64,000 bases of DNA from Excoecaria cochinchinensis. Its lineage: Eukaryota; Streptophyta; Magnoliopsida; Malpighiales; Euphorbiaceae. This document shows, one piece after another, positions 10,120 through 21,730 of this stretch; the first letter of the stretch is position 1, and each line of letters opens with the position of its first letter. A program made the position numbers and the translations under genes. The notes below the pieces were generated by a model. The model did no database searches. It worked only from the letters and a program-made list of their open reading frames with translations, and was not told the origin of the DNA. The stretch covers positions 2,243,001 to 2,307,000 of the forward strand of contig CANTUQ010000031.1 in NCBI GenBank assembly GCA_947683425.1. The letters run 5' to 3'.

Positions 10120-10947
10120 AAGCGGCGCCCTTCTTAACCGTCCGTCGGGACCTCTAGACCACCCAGGAGAATCTATGATGGCTGAAGTTCAAAAATTGTT
10201 AAGATGATGCATGATTAAAATGCAATGCATGCTCATGCTGATGCAACATAGACAAACACATGCAAGCAGATAGATCCTTCCAACCTTGTATCTCCCACAC
10301 ACGTGGTAGTGCGGTCTTTTACCTAGGTGGGCTTGATCCATGGATTAACGTGGAATCCAATGGACACGTATGGTGCGCGGTAAAAAACCGGCAGCATAAC
10401 AGCTCCTATCTAATGTACATACGTATGGGTGTTTGGCAATTATGTATTTAAACAATTCAACTTAACTAAGATGGGCCCACCGGGGCATGAAAGCCTTTGA
10501 TGAAGACCATTTAATTAAATTGGTTTCGTTTAATATATGATGGCCCATATAGCAAGCATAGTATTACGGTACATTTCACCTAGTGGAAGTATCTATTGCC
10601 ATTACATGAGCTTTGGACAAAGGAGATGTTACTTTAAGGCTACCCAAGCATGATCCCTGCCGACGGGTCTAGCTCTTCACAAGCATAGCGACCAGTCGGG
10701 TCGTCATTTTGATATACCATTAAGGTACGTGGCTTGGGCTGGTGATTATCCTTAACACTTCCCCAAATTGAGTGAAAATGAGGAGGTGCTTCAGGAACGC
10801 ACCGGGGCTAAAAGAGGGACCAAACTAACTTAATCTAAAGCTCTAATGAGATGATATGCAATTTTGAGATAAAGCGAATTTATGAATTAAATTTTAACCA
10901 TAAATGTTAAACGAGGTATTTTCAAATTGAAATCTCGAACCATATCG
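10120..10947 (-). other. 5' leader of element A, no gene seen
   Basis: About 830 bp between the primer site and the gag start. It aligns with the leader of element B (17257-18066) through phrases such as GTGGGCTTG, CTACCCAAGCATG and GGCTTGGGCTGGTGA. No long conserved frame is visible, so the extra upstream ORF of true Ogre elements is absent. Confidence 0.7.
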
Positions 10948-10965
10948 TCCCCAGCGGAGTCGCCA
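10948..10965 (-). other. Primer binding site of element A (tRNA-Arg type)
   Basis: The minus strand reads TGGCGACTCCGCTGGGGA one base inside the LTR end (TGTGACG at 10967). From family knowledge this complements the 3' end of a tRNA-Arg and is typical of Ogre/Tat elements. Element B has the same site with one change. Confidence 0.88.
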
Positions 10966-10966
10966 C

Positions 10967-12732
10967 TGTGACGTGCGCCGGATCCCGAGCGCCGCCCCTA
11001 TGACCGCCCGCTTGAGGGCGATCGGGCATTTGCGGGTCCGTTGGCATCTTGCAATAAATCGCAAGTGCGTCTATGTTGGGCAACAAAGAGGTATCATGGA
11101 GTCGCCACCCAATAGAACATTGGGAAAGTTACTCTCGCCTCGGAGAGCCTAAGACTGCGCTTAATATCCATGTTGGGCCATGAGGCCTAGGATTAGCGCT
11201 AAAGTCTCGTGACCCAAGAAGTATTTTGGAGGATAACCTCTAACCTCTCGAGCCCAAAGACCAGAGCTGGGTCCGGGATTTCTCATCTATTTCTACCTCG
11301 ATTAATTTATGATTGAATTTTAATTGTCATTAATTCGCTCTCTCTCCACACAATGCAATTAATTTAAGGCGCATTTACTCATTTTAGAAAAACCATAAAT
11401 TAGCGAGTAAAGCAATGAATTACAATAATACAAGGAGCGGAATACAACTCCCATTTAAAAGTGCAAACATACATAAAACCGGGGAATTTTATTAATTATG
11501 AGGACTTTGGTCCCCGCATGCACAATTAAAGAAAATATTCTGGATGTGATGATTTTATTTGGGATGAAAATTAGGACATTGGTCCCATTTTATTATGAAA
11601 AATCTAAATTAATTTAGTAAGAAATATTTTTATGATCTTTATTTAGGTGCGCATAGGAAAACATTTTATTCAATGAATATATACAAGGAAATTAAAAATA
11701 TAAACGAAATGAGAATTAAAAATGTATAAAGGAAATACCAAACCCCGCAACTCCTCCTTCATGTGCATGGATGCTCAAATGAGAATAAAACAATGATTTG
11801 CAACCAAAAATCAAAAAGAAATTCATGTTAGTGATTAGGCCAATGAAATAATACAACATAAAAGGTAATATGCACAATGACCATATAACATGCATAAGAT
11901 ACTATAACATGCATAAAAATAATTATGATGCAATTTAACATGCATAAAGTGATTAAGATGCAATTTAACATGCATAAGGTGATGAAGTATCATGGCATAT
12001 GCAACTTATTAATAATAGTTATTAACATACATGGAAGATTAGTGAAAATCAATTTTATTATAGTTAAGACATGAATAAATGTGTAACATGAGAATAATTC
12101 CACTTAACATGCATAACTAGCATAAAATAATGACTATAACACTCATACATGCCAAAGAAAGCATAATAATAAACATGATATAGCATTAAGAAATTAAAGG
12201 TATTTATAACCTAAAACATGCATAATTACATGAACAAAGAATAATTTGACATGAAAAAAAAAGATTAATAGAATTTAAAAAGCTTATTTGTTATATGAAT
12301 AATTGAAGATAAAATAAAAAAATAAGAAGAAGAATATGGAGACTAAGAGAATTTACATGTTTGATATGTTAATTGGAAGCCAAAATAAATGAAATTAATA
12401 AGAGAATTAAGGAGCAAAGCCAAGAATAATTACCCTCAAATTCAGTTTTGAAGAATTGAAGATAGAAGTGTTGAATTCCTTGTCTTCTCTTGTGAAAATC
12501 CTTAGAAAATAGCTTGAAAACTTGAAGAAAAGCTCTTGGAAACAAGTGTGTAAGATGGATTTTTTTCTCTCAACTCAAAGCTCCAAAATTCAGTTTTTTT
12601 CCTCCAAAATGTTCCTCCTTCGTCCTCCCTCTGTTCTGAATTTTTCTAGTGTTTTTAATCATCAAAAACTACCCAAAAACCACCAAAAACCGTCCAAAAA
12701 CGGTTGAAAATCGAGTGGGGGTCGAAAAGTGG
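10967..12732 (-). mobile_element. 5' LTR of element A, outer 506 bp of U3 missing
   Basis: It starts TGTGACGTGCGCC next to the primer site and matches the left LTR up to 12732 (left 1281). The last 506 bp, equal to 1282-1787, are absent and replaced by the inverted U5 segment at 12733-13026. On the sense strand the 5' LTR therefore lacks its U3 start and the GC island. This may remove promoter sequence from an otherwise intact element. Confidence 0.92.
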
Positions 12733-13026
12733 TCTTTGGGCTCGAGAGGTTAGAGGTTATCCTCCAAAATACTTCTTGGGTCACGAGACTTTAGCGCTAA
12801 TCCTAGGCCTCATGGCCCAACATGGATATTAAGCGCAGTCTTAGGCTCTCCGAGGCGAGAGTAACTTTCCCAATGTTCTATTGGGTGGCGACTCCATGAT
12901 ACCTCTTTGTTGCCCAACATAGACGCACTTGCGATTTATTGCAAGATGCCAACGGACCCGCAAATGCCCGATCGCCCTCAAGCGGGCGGTCATAGGGGCG
13001 GCGCTCGGGATCCGGCGCGCGTCACA
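12733..13026 (+). mobile_element. Inverted copy of the U5 end joined to the 5' LTR of element A
   Basis: The reverse complement of this 294-bp segment matches 10967-11260 with one difference by eye (CGCG here against CGTG at the LTR start). It ends exactly at the LTR terminus, CGCGTCACA, and then passes into pol of element B. The junction with the forward LTR shares TGG with both parents. The result is a U5-type terminus at the outer end of the 5' LTR. Confidence 0.92.
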
Positions 13027-16000
13027 CTATCCCTTCTGGGTTAGAAGGTAATCCTTGATGACATCAAAAGCCTTTTGGCAGTCATCATTCCACCAAACTG
13101 GCTGATTCTTTCTGAGGAGTTTGAAAATTGGTTCGCATACCAATGCAAGCTTGGAAATGAACCTGCTGATGTACTGCAGTTTGCTTAAAAAACTCCTAAC
13201 TTCCATTTCCATCCGAGGAGTTGGCATCTCTTTAATTGCCTTGACCTTATCGGGGTCCACTTTAATTCCCCTCTGACTCACCACGTGGCCTAACAGCTTA
13301 CCCGAGGTAACTCCAAAAATTCATTTCTTAGGGTTGAGGCGAAGGTTATACTTGTCAATTCTCCGAAAGAATTTCTCTAAGGCCTTGAAATTCCCCTCTC
13401 GGGTAGCCGACTTGATCATCATATCATCGCATACACTTCCACCTCTTTGTGGATCAAGTCATCAAGAATTTTAGTAGCCATCCTTTGGTACATTGTCCCT
13501 GCGGTTTTTAATCCAAAAGGCATGACCCTATAAGCGAACGTACCCCACTCAGTGATGAAGGCTGTCTTAATTCGATCCACGATCCTATTAAGGATTTGGT
13601 TGTACCCTGCATACCCATCCACGAAACTGTACATCATGCAAGCAGCCGCTCTATCGATTAGCACATCAATGTGGGGCAAAGGAAAATCATATTTTGAGCA
13701 GGCTTTATTCAGGTGCCTGTAATCGACACATACTCGAACCTTTCCGTCCTTTTTGGCTATAGGCACAATATTAGCTAACCATGTTGGGTACTGAACTTCT
13801 ACCAGGAACTTGGCTTCAGTCTGCTTGTGCACCTCTTCCTTTACCTTTTGTGCCCATTCTGGTCTTAGCCTCCTGAGCTTTTACTTAACTGGCTTGCATT
13901 CTAGATAGGTAGGGATGGCATGTTCGGTGACTTCCTGGTCGATCCCTGTCATGTCCTCATAGGTCCAGGCAAAGACTTTCTCATATTTTTTTCAAAATTC
14001 TCTCAAATTTTATCCTCTCTTCAGGAGTTACGTCAGATGCTATCAAGATTTCCTTTGGATTTTCTGAAGTTTTGAGATTAAATGAGGTAGTATTAGTTGA
14101 GTTAATATCAAATATAAATGATTCATGTTCGTGATCATGCATAATCAAATCATGAGAAACATCGCACAAGTAAGTAAAGCCATTCATCTCATTGACAAAT
14201 TTAGAGTTACAAGCATAATTGTCAAATATTTCAGGGAAAAAAAGTACATCAGAAAAACCATCATTAACATCTTCCATTGCCGCCGGTGCTGAAGTCGATG
14301 GCTTGCCTTCTTGGTTGTCGGCAATCTTCAAGTTCTCCAATTCTGGCACCTTCACCTCATCTTCAATTTTTCCTTTGCCTTTTACCCGGGTGGCCAGCAG
14401 ACTGTCGGTGATGATCTCTTCAGGAAATTCTCGATCCCAAGCCAAACTTTGGTGTAAGACCTCTTCATCCCAGAAGCCTTCTACTAATTTAACCATTTCG
14501 TCAGACCAGTCAAAAACATCATTGAAAATCTCGAAGCCCGGAGTGATCTTGCCGCCAATCCATTGTGGCTCGGCTTCTCCATAATAAGCACATGCTGATG
14601 CAGCTGGCACAAAGCTCTCTAAAATGTACGGGATCCCTGCAGGCTTCCCCCCAAGTTTGTTCTTCTTGGCTTCGGTGGTTTAACCCAAACCTCTTCTGTC
14701 CTTTTGCCCCCTTGCGATTCTTTGGCTAAACCGGCCCCCTGGAGGAAATTCATTCTCTTCATCATGTTGACAACCTGAGAGCTCCCTACCAGACCATCCT
14801 CTTCATTCACCACAGCCACAAAGAACCCACTAAAGGGTTGATTTGAAATCCCAAGGACTGACACTTAGTTATCGCTGGCTGCCTTGACTGTCACTACTTG
14901 GCCCTCATAAGGGATCTTGATCATCTGGTGGAGGGTAGACGGAACCCCTTCAAGCTTGTGAAACCAGGGCCTCCCTAGTAGTACCGTGAAGTTGGCTGGT
15001 ATAGGTAGAACGACAAACTCAGTTTCTATCTCAACTGGGCCGATCCTCACTTGTGCCCTAAAAGTCCCGGCAGCTTGCCTCCTTGAATTGTCGTAGGCGG
15101 TGATGGTTAAGTCAGATCTGCTCAGTATGCCTTCATTCAAACCAAAGGCTGGAAGTGCAACCAAAGGGCGCACATTTATGGAGGAGCCGTCATCTATCAT
15201 CACACAAGAAGTATGCTTGTCATTGATCTGTGCCTTAATGTATAAAGGGCGATTGTGTTTTTGGCCCTCTGGTGGTAAATCCATATCAGAATAAACAAAA
15301 TTTTCCCTCGAGCTCCCTTTGACTAAACCCAGCAATTTAGGCGGTGAGATGGTGGTGGAAACAGTGGACTCACATAAGGCTTCCACCAACTTCTGCCTAT
15401 GTGATGGAGATTATCTTAACAAATCCCAGATGGATATCTGCGCCATTGTCTTCTTCAGCTGTCTCATTAACCCATCCTCCTCGGGTTCCCTTTCTGCAGG
15501 CATAGGTATTGGATCTTGAGGCCTCTCTACCTTTGGAATCACCCTACCACTTCGGGTTACAGCTTGTACCTCTTGTACCTCCTCTTTATCTCCGGAATTC
15601 CACACGTCCTCTGGTTCATCAACTTTTCCATCCTCGGTTTCGCTGACCGAATCCCAACATTTTGTCATGTCGACTTAAGGCTTCTCTTCATTAACCCCCT
15701 GCTCGAGACGGGTGATAGCCATATAATCATTACCATAGAGGTCCCTTAACACGTACTATTATGGCAGACTTGATCCTATCATAAAAACAGGCGGAGGAAC
15801 AACATTATACCCTGCCGTCTTTTTCTTTTCCCTCTTCTCATGGTCGGATATTTGTTTACTATCGATGAGATCTTGGATCCGGTCCCTTAAGGTTCTGCAA
15901 TAGTCAGTGAGTTGGCGAGTGTACTGATGAAAAGCACAATATTAATCCCCCCTATGGCCGGGCTGGCCATGATTCTTAGCTGGTCTAGCTGGAAATGGCT

Positions 16001-17256
16001 GGAGTTTTCCTTCTTTCATCAGCCTCTCCAAAACCCAAGATAGAGACCTCCCCAAATTGGAGTAGTGTCTCTGGCTCACATCAGTGGCTGAAACTTCTGT
16101 CGTTTTGCCCACTCTATTCCTGCTGTTTCCGGCGCCACCCAACTTTCCTCTTCTTTGAGGCCCATAGTTCCTCCGAGAGAAATTATCATTGTTGGCCTTC
16201 CTTGCCAGATATTCCATTTCGGCTTCTATGGCGATATCCTTCAAGGATTCCCAATCCTTGAGCCCCTTTATCTTGAGCCCTTCCCTCAAATACGGGCTTG
16301 CATTCCTGATGAACAATCTAATTTGATCAGAGGTGTCTAGTTTTCTCTTCATTTCCATAACTCGATTCCTCCATCGAGTAAGGTATTCCTGGAAAGACTC
16401 ACCAGACTTCTATTGTAGTAGCTCAAGATCCTTTAGCGTCACTTCCATTCGGGGTACTGCAGTCGTATTGTCTCATAAATTCTCCCATTAATAGATCCTA
16501 GTCCTCCTTTGACCTCCTATCTAATCCGTGGTACCAATCAACCGTCAAACTAAGGTAGAAGTATTCCACCTTTTGTTTGTTTGTGAGCCATGTGCCCTTT
16601 TTGATCAGGGTGTACTATTTAAGGCGTGCCAAGGGGTTCGAGGTACCATCGAACTTTGGTAAATCTGGCATCTTGAATCTCTGGGGTAACAACTCTTCCT
16701 CACCAAGATTTATGTCTTCGAGGATAACCCCTTTTCCGGCTGACAACAGACGCGTGATAGCCTCCATCTTTTCTTCTATCTTTCTTACCACATCGTCCTC
16801 TACCTTAGGGACTCTACACCTCACAACTTGAGGGACTGTCAACTCATCTTCCTCTTCCTCCAAGAAGTCATCCCTCAGATCTAAAATCCTAACCCTTATC
16901 TGCTCAGCTGGCCCTATTGCTTTAGGCTCAACGGCTGGTTGTTGCACAACAACAGTTGGCATTGGAGTCTCCCCCACAACAAGTGTTTCAACTGGCTCAA
17001 TAGCCGAAGCTGCAGATGGCTGTCTAACATTCGGTGCCATTTGAGCAACAAGGTTACCCATCATAGCCAGCATCTTCCTTTTAAAGTCCTCAATCCTCTT
17101 GTCCAAATCTTGTGTTGTTAGAGCACCCGAATCTTGTGGTAAATTTACCATCACTGATCCAGAGGATTGTTCTGAATAAGAGTCTGAATTACTATCCCAA
17201 TCTGAACCCGGCGTAAGTGTTAACCCAGATAGCCCAGCTACTGAATTTCTGACCAA
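13027..17256 (-). pseudogene. gag-pol: Broken gag-pol of element B (Tat), truncated in reverse transcriptase
   Basis: From Met at 17256 the frame gives a serine-rich N-terminus and gag similar to A, a gag core from about 16650 to 15950 with frame breaks near 16450-16620, and a damaged zinc knuckle (second His replaced by Gln near 15920). Protease with DDGSS lies near 15190, a linker at 13981-14610, and reverse transcriptase motifs at 13419-13832. Stops at 15411-15413, 14865-14867 and 13881-13883 fall where A has glutamine codons. A lesion near 13425 destroys the YVDD region, and sequence is missing near 14690. The frame then runs into A after DYLL. It cannot make enzymes. Confidence 0.9.
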
Positions 17257-18066
17257 TCTTCCACTAGGATCCCTGGACCACTTGAATGGATCTATGATGG
17301 CTGAAAAAAATCCAGTTTATTAGCATGATACATGGATGGCATTAAGAATGCATGGTCGTGTTGGTGCAGCATCCATAATAACACACAAGCAAACATATCC
17401 TTCCAACCTTATTTCTCCTACACACGGGGTAGTGCAGTCTATTCCCTAGGTGGGCTTAGTGCATGAGTCAATAGGGGACCCTATGAACGCATGAAGTGCA
17501 TGGTGAAAAACCGGCAGCATAACATTCCTCATCTAATGTGCATTCGTATGAGTTTTGGCCATTACGTATTTAAACATTTCAATCTTATCAAGATGGGCCT
17601 ATCGGGGCATGGAAACCTTTGATAAGAGACCACTTAATTTGCTTGATTTTGTTTAATACGCAATAACTCACATCATAGGCATCGTATTAAGGAGCATATC
17701 ACTTAGTGGAAGTTTCTACTTGTCATTACATGAGCTTTGGCCGAGGCAATAATACTTTAGGGCTACCCAAGCATGGTCCCTACCAATGGATCTAGCTCAT
17801 CACGAGCATAGCAAACAATTGGGTCTCCATTTGATATACCTTTAATGGTACGAGGCTTGGGCTGGTGACTATCCCTAACACTTTCCCACAATGAGTGAAA
17901 GTAGCATCATGCTTTGGGAACGTACCGTGGTAAGATAGGGGACCAACTAATATAGTTCTAAGGCTGTAATATATGCAATGCAAATTTCGATAAGTGATAG
18001 AATATTAGGTTTTAAAAACTCAATTATGCATTTTAACTAAAACACTTTCATAGCAAAGTCACGAAG
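17257..18066 (-). other. 5' leader of element B, no gene seen
   Basis: Non-coding stretch between the primer site and gag, colinear with the leader of A but clearly diverged. No conserved frame. Confidence 0.65.
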
Positions 18067-18084
18067 TCCCCAGTGGAGTCGCCA
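18067..18084 (-). other. Primer binding site of element B (tRNA-Arg type)
   Basis: The minus strand reads TGGCGACTCCACTGGGGA, one base different from the site in A, with one spacer base before the LTR end at 18086. Confidence 0.85.
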
Positions 18085-19344
18085 CTGTGACGCGTGCTGA
18101 ACCTAGCAAAGGCCCTCTTTGAACCCGATTTTAGGATTCGAGGGATTGGTTCACGTCTTTTTGATCTTGGGCCCCATGAGACATCTTAGATGCCTCCTTC
18201 CCAATAGAACATTGAAAAGGATTATCTAGCCTCACGATGCCTTTAGGCACCTTTGAGGTATTTTGGAGTCATCACCCAATTTACAAGAAATTGGGAAAGG
18301 TGTCTAACCTCTTATTAGTCTAGACCAGAGATTGGTGCTCGGAACTTCACTCTTATTTATGATTTGGTTAATTATAAATGATTTTTTAACTTCCTAAAAT
18401 TCTACCTCTTATCTCACACGATTATGCGTTTGATTAAAGGCGCATTGCAAGCACTTAAAGGAAATAAAAGAAAGAAATGAAGAAAGCGACAAATAAAGCA
18501 ATAATGAAAAGCGGTAAACACACCAAGCACACAATTACAAGGGAAATTAGGGCATAATACAACCCCAATAAAAGAAGATTGAAAATGTAAACTGGGACAG
18601 AATACAATCCCAAATGGAAATAATATTGCCCCAAAATTAATTAGAAGGGCCCAAAAGAAAATACGTGAATATAAGTTTAAAACAAACAAATAAAGTCAAA
18701 CATTAAGGAAGACATACATAAACCGAGGCATTTGTTTAGCTTAGGAACATTGGTTCCTTTGTGCTTATTTTGAAAAGGGATCAAAGAGTTATTTGATTGC
18801 TAGTTTGAAAAACCGGGATGAGTGATCCCATTTTTGGAGAAAATTAACTCTTTGTTTTATTGCGACATTTTACATTCCTTGGCTAAAATGAGGGACATTG
18901 GTCCCAATTTTATTAGTAACAATTTCAATTTTAATTATAAAAATATTTTTGTGATTTTTTTATCTCACACGTGCATAAATAAAATATTTATTTACAAATA
19001 AACACAACACGAAGAGAAGGAAAAGGAGAGGTCTCACCAAACGACGTGATTTTCCACATGTGTGACCCCTCCGGGTGGTCACGAGAACGCCCACATAATG
19101 TAAGTCATATTTTGATCTCAGACAAAATAATATTAAAACATTAGTAATAATTCCGAAAAATTGAGCAAGTAAATACAAAATAAATATAGGCTATATTAAT
19201 TTAACAAACAAACAATTTGCATGAAAAGACAAAAGAAAAAAAAAGAACAATTAATCATGCGAAAATATAATAATAACAATAAACATAACAAAGACGAAAA
19301 TAACAAGGGCAATGATAGTAATAAAAAATAATAATAATGATAAC

Positions 19345-19345
19345 C

Positions 19346-19402
<57 letters not shown>

Positions 19403-19454
19403 TGATAATAATAATAGTAGGAATAACAAAACATTAACAGTAGCAAAAGGAAAC

Positions 19455-19530
<76 letters not shown>
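19345..19530. repeat. (AAT)n microsatellite tracts in the LTR of B
   Basis: Two long uninterrupted trinucleotide runs (about 19348-19399 and 19457-19528) lie within a wider ATA-rich stretch. They give long leucine- or tyrosine-only open frames that are not genes. Similar runs occur in the LTR of I, so this AT-rich zone is common in these Tat LTRs. Confidence 0.95.
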
Positions 19531-19532
<2 letters not shown>

Positions 19533-20661
19533 GCAAGGAGTAATGGTAACATTGGGGTAAAGATAATAATAATAATACAAATAATAGTAGTAAGAGTAAT
19601 GGCAAAAATATTGACAGTAAACACAAACACAATAGTAATAATAATAATGATACTAATAATAATAAGAATAATGGCAACAAAAGTCACAAAGAAAGACGGA
19701 TTAGAAAAATAAATAATATGTCAACCATAATAATCACATTAAAATGTTAAAAGGTAAATGATAAAAGTGGTAATAATAAGAAGAAATAATAATATTAACA
19801 ACAATAAATGATATATAAAATTAAATGAGAACAGGTCCAAGAATATTTACCCTCAGAATTTATAGATCGGAGAAAATGGTGTCTTGATCCGTCCTCCTTG
19901 TCGAATTTACGGTGATAAACACCCGAAGAAAATATGAAAATCTATGTTCTTAAATAAATTACCTCAAGAAAATATTTTTGGTGGGATGTGTCACACCCCA
20001 AATCGGGCCTAGTCGGAATGCGCATTCGATGTCGGAATGGTTGAGGGTAGTTCGGTAATTTTGGATTGGTTGGATTGGAGTTAATGGTAAAATATGCACA
20101 TGGAATTTGAGTATCTAAGGACCCAATTGAAAATATAATCAAGGTCTAAGTGAGGAATAATTATGATAGGGAGTGAAGTGTAAGTTACCAAGGATTTAAG
20201 TGGGATTTGTAGGGATGAATGAGGGAATAAGTCAATAAGTGGAATCATTGGTCCAATGAGAGCTTGCCATGTGATACCCCTTACCTGTACTCAGGCGATC
20301 CCATCCCATGAGGAGTAAGATGCCGTACGAGTCAGGGTGCAACCAAACAAAACAGAGAACAAATTATAGATAAACATTCACAAAAGCGGGTAATTAAAAA
20401 CCTTTGCGAAGTATAAGAAAGCGAAAGCTGATCATGCATTAATATAACGGAAGCATTACATTACTGTTCTGATCAACTAAGAGATACAATAGTTAATTAC
20501 AAATTCCAAATTACATAAACAAAAGCAGAAGCTATTACAAAACCAATATAAGAGAGTTCTATACAAAAAGAATCTCCAAATACAAAACTCAGTCCTATTC
20601 TAAACCCTGCTGCGTTGGCTTAGACTGCGGCGACTCTCCCAAAGCAACTCCTTCCGCACCT

Positions 20662-20747
20662 GCACGGGTAAACACACCATGCTAAGCGATAAACGCTTAG
20701 TGGGGAAACACACATTTAGCAAAGGACAACCATTCACAACGGTCGTC
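20662..20747 (-). promoter_or_regulatory. Stem-loop cluster of solo LTR C
   Basis: In sense (minus) order: hairpin 1, GACGACCGTT-GTG-AATGGTTGTC (20725-20747), with one G-T pair; hairpin 2, CTAAGCG-TTTAT-CGCTTAG (20682-20700), perfect; hairpin 3, GCATGG paired with CCGTGC (20662-20682), with one G-T pair. The same series recurs in the other Tekay-type LTRs with different bases in the arms. Function unknown. Confidence 0.7.
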
Positions 20748-21171
20748 AAAGCAAAACACAAGCGTGCATCGAATATACCATACACATAGCATACCAATTG
20801 CATAAGCATGCATATACTAAGCCATACATTCAGAAGCTCATAACAATATTCATATTCCCATAACAGATTTTACTTTTCATTTATGAGTTCACACATGTGT
20901 CACATACATTTCCTTATAACACAATTCATACCAGGTACCTGCTGACTCGAGGGAGTGGATAACGAGTATACGGACAGTACTTTATGGGTACGAGCCGATC
21001 ACAAATGGTACCTCACGAGTACGAATCAAAAACCAAGATACTTTTAACTTTCACAAAACATTTTCAAAAGGGATCTTAAACAAGATCCGAGCACATAGGG
21101 GTTCACGAGGAACCAAGTGGGGACCTGATCGAGGTCCAAACGAAACTGAGGGCTGCAGCTATAAGACTCTA

Positions 21172-21185
21172 TTAGGCATGCCTAA
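21172..21185. promoter_or_regulatory. 14-bp dyad of solo LTR C
   Basis: A perfect palindrome, TTAGGCATGCCTAA, next to ACTATCCAC. The same position in other LTRs carries symmetric variants. GCATGC overlaps the core of the RY motif read by B3 factors; binding is inference. Confidence 0.6.
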
Positions 21186-21404
21186 CTATCCACTTTCTAG
21201 ACTCTAGCAGGTCATGCATAAACCATTCAATCCATTTCATAACATTCCAAAATCAACATCATATATGTACATAGTCGTATCATGTATCCGCATGCATATA
21301 ATTCATAAGACATCAAGCATAAATCTCATAGATATTAGAGGAAACTGAAGTTCAAAAACCGCACACAACAAAAGAAAAATCATTCAGCATACAGGGAGCT
21401 ATCG

Positions 21405-21730
21405 CGCTCGCGATGTCTATCGCGCTTGCGACAGAGATCGAAGTCTTTTCGCTGCACGTACACGACGGATTTTGCGACCGCGAGGAGGACGGAGGGGCCA
21501 GGCTCTGTCGCGATCGCGACAGAGACAAATATTGCTGTTGCAGACTCGCGACGAATCGCGTGCTCGCGATAGCACTTGGCAAGCATCGCGATCTGTCGTG
21601 ATCGCGACGGATGTCGCGCTCGCGACAGAGGGTGCTCAACACTTCGGCTATCGCGGGCTCGCGACAACGAAGCTCCAAAACTCTGATCTCTATCGCGCTC
21701 GCGACATCGTTGCGGTCCCGACAGCGTCGG
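21405..21730 (-). repeat. CpG-rich palindromic island of solo LTR C
   Basis: A series of short palindromes built on TCGCG and CGCGA, such as TATCGCGCTCGCGA and, at 21503-21524, a perfect 22-bp palindrome centred on CGATCG. The island lies about 1.2-1.5 kb from the sense 5' end. Overlapping frames on both strands are composition effects. Confidence 0.85.

Larger units (their letters stand above)
1..13026 (-). mobile_element. Element A: young Tat/Ogre-like Ty3/gypsy retrotransposon, left end outside window
   Basis: The parts in minus-strand order are an aberrant 5' LTR (10967-13026), a tRNA-Arg-type primer site, a leader, one gag-pol frame, a 3' untranslated region with a minisatellite, a polypurine tract and a 3' LTR cut by the window edge. 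The tRNA-Arg primer site and the second RNase H after the first place it in the Tat clade. Bases 1-1281 repeat at 11451-12732 with about three substitutions and one 1-base indel by eye, so the insertion is recent. It lies in pol of element B, so it is younger than B. The right flank begins CTATC; the left target duplication cannot be read. Confidence 0.93.

Noticed and set aside
10948..10965. tRNA gene fragment
   Set aside because: It matches only the 3' end of a tRNA-Arg and stands one base from the LTR, which is the layout of a primer binding site.
12733..13026. A separate truncated LTR in opposite orientation
   Set aside because: Near-identity with 10967-11260, the exact LTR terminus and the shared TGG at the join fit a single aberrant element better than two independent insertions, though that is not excluded.
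19196..19687. Frames with long leucine or tyrosine runs
   Set aside because: Translations of the AAT microsatellite. The same applies to 55515-55982.
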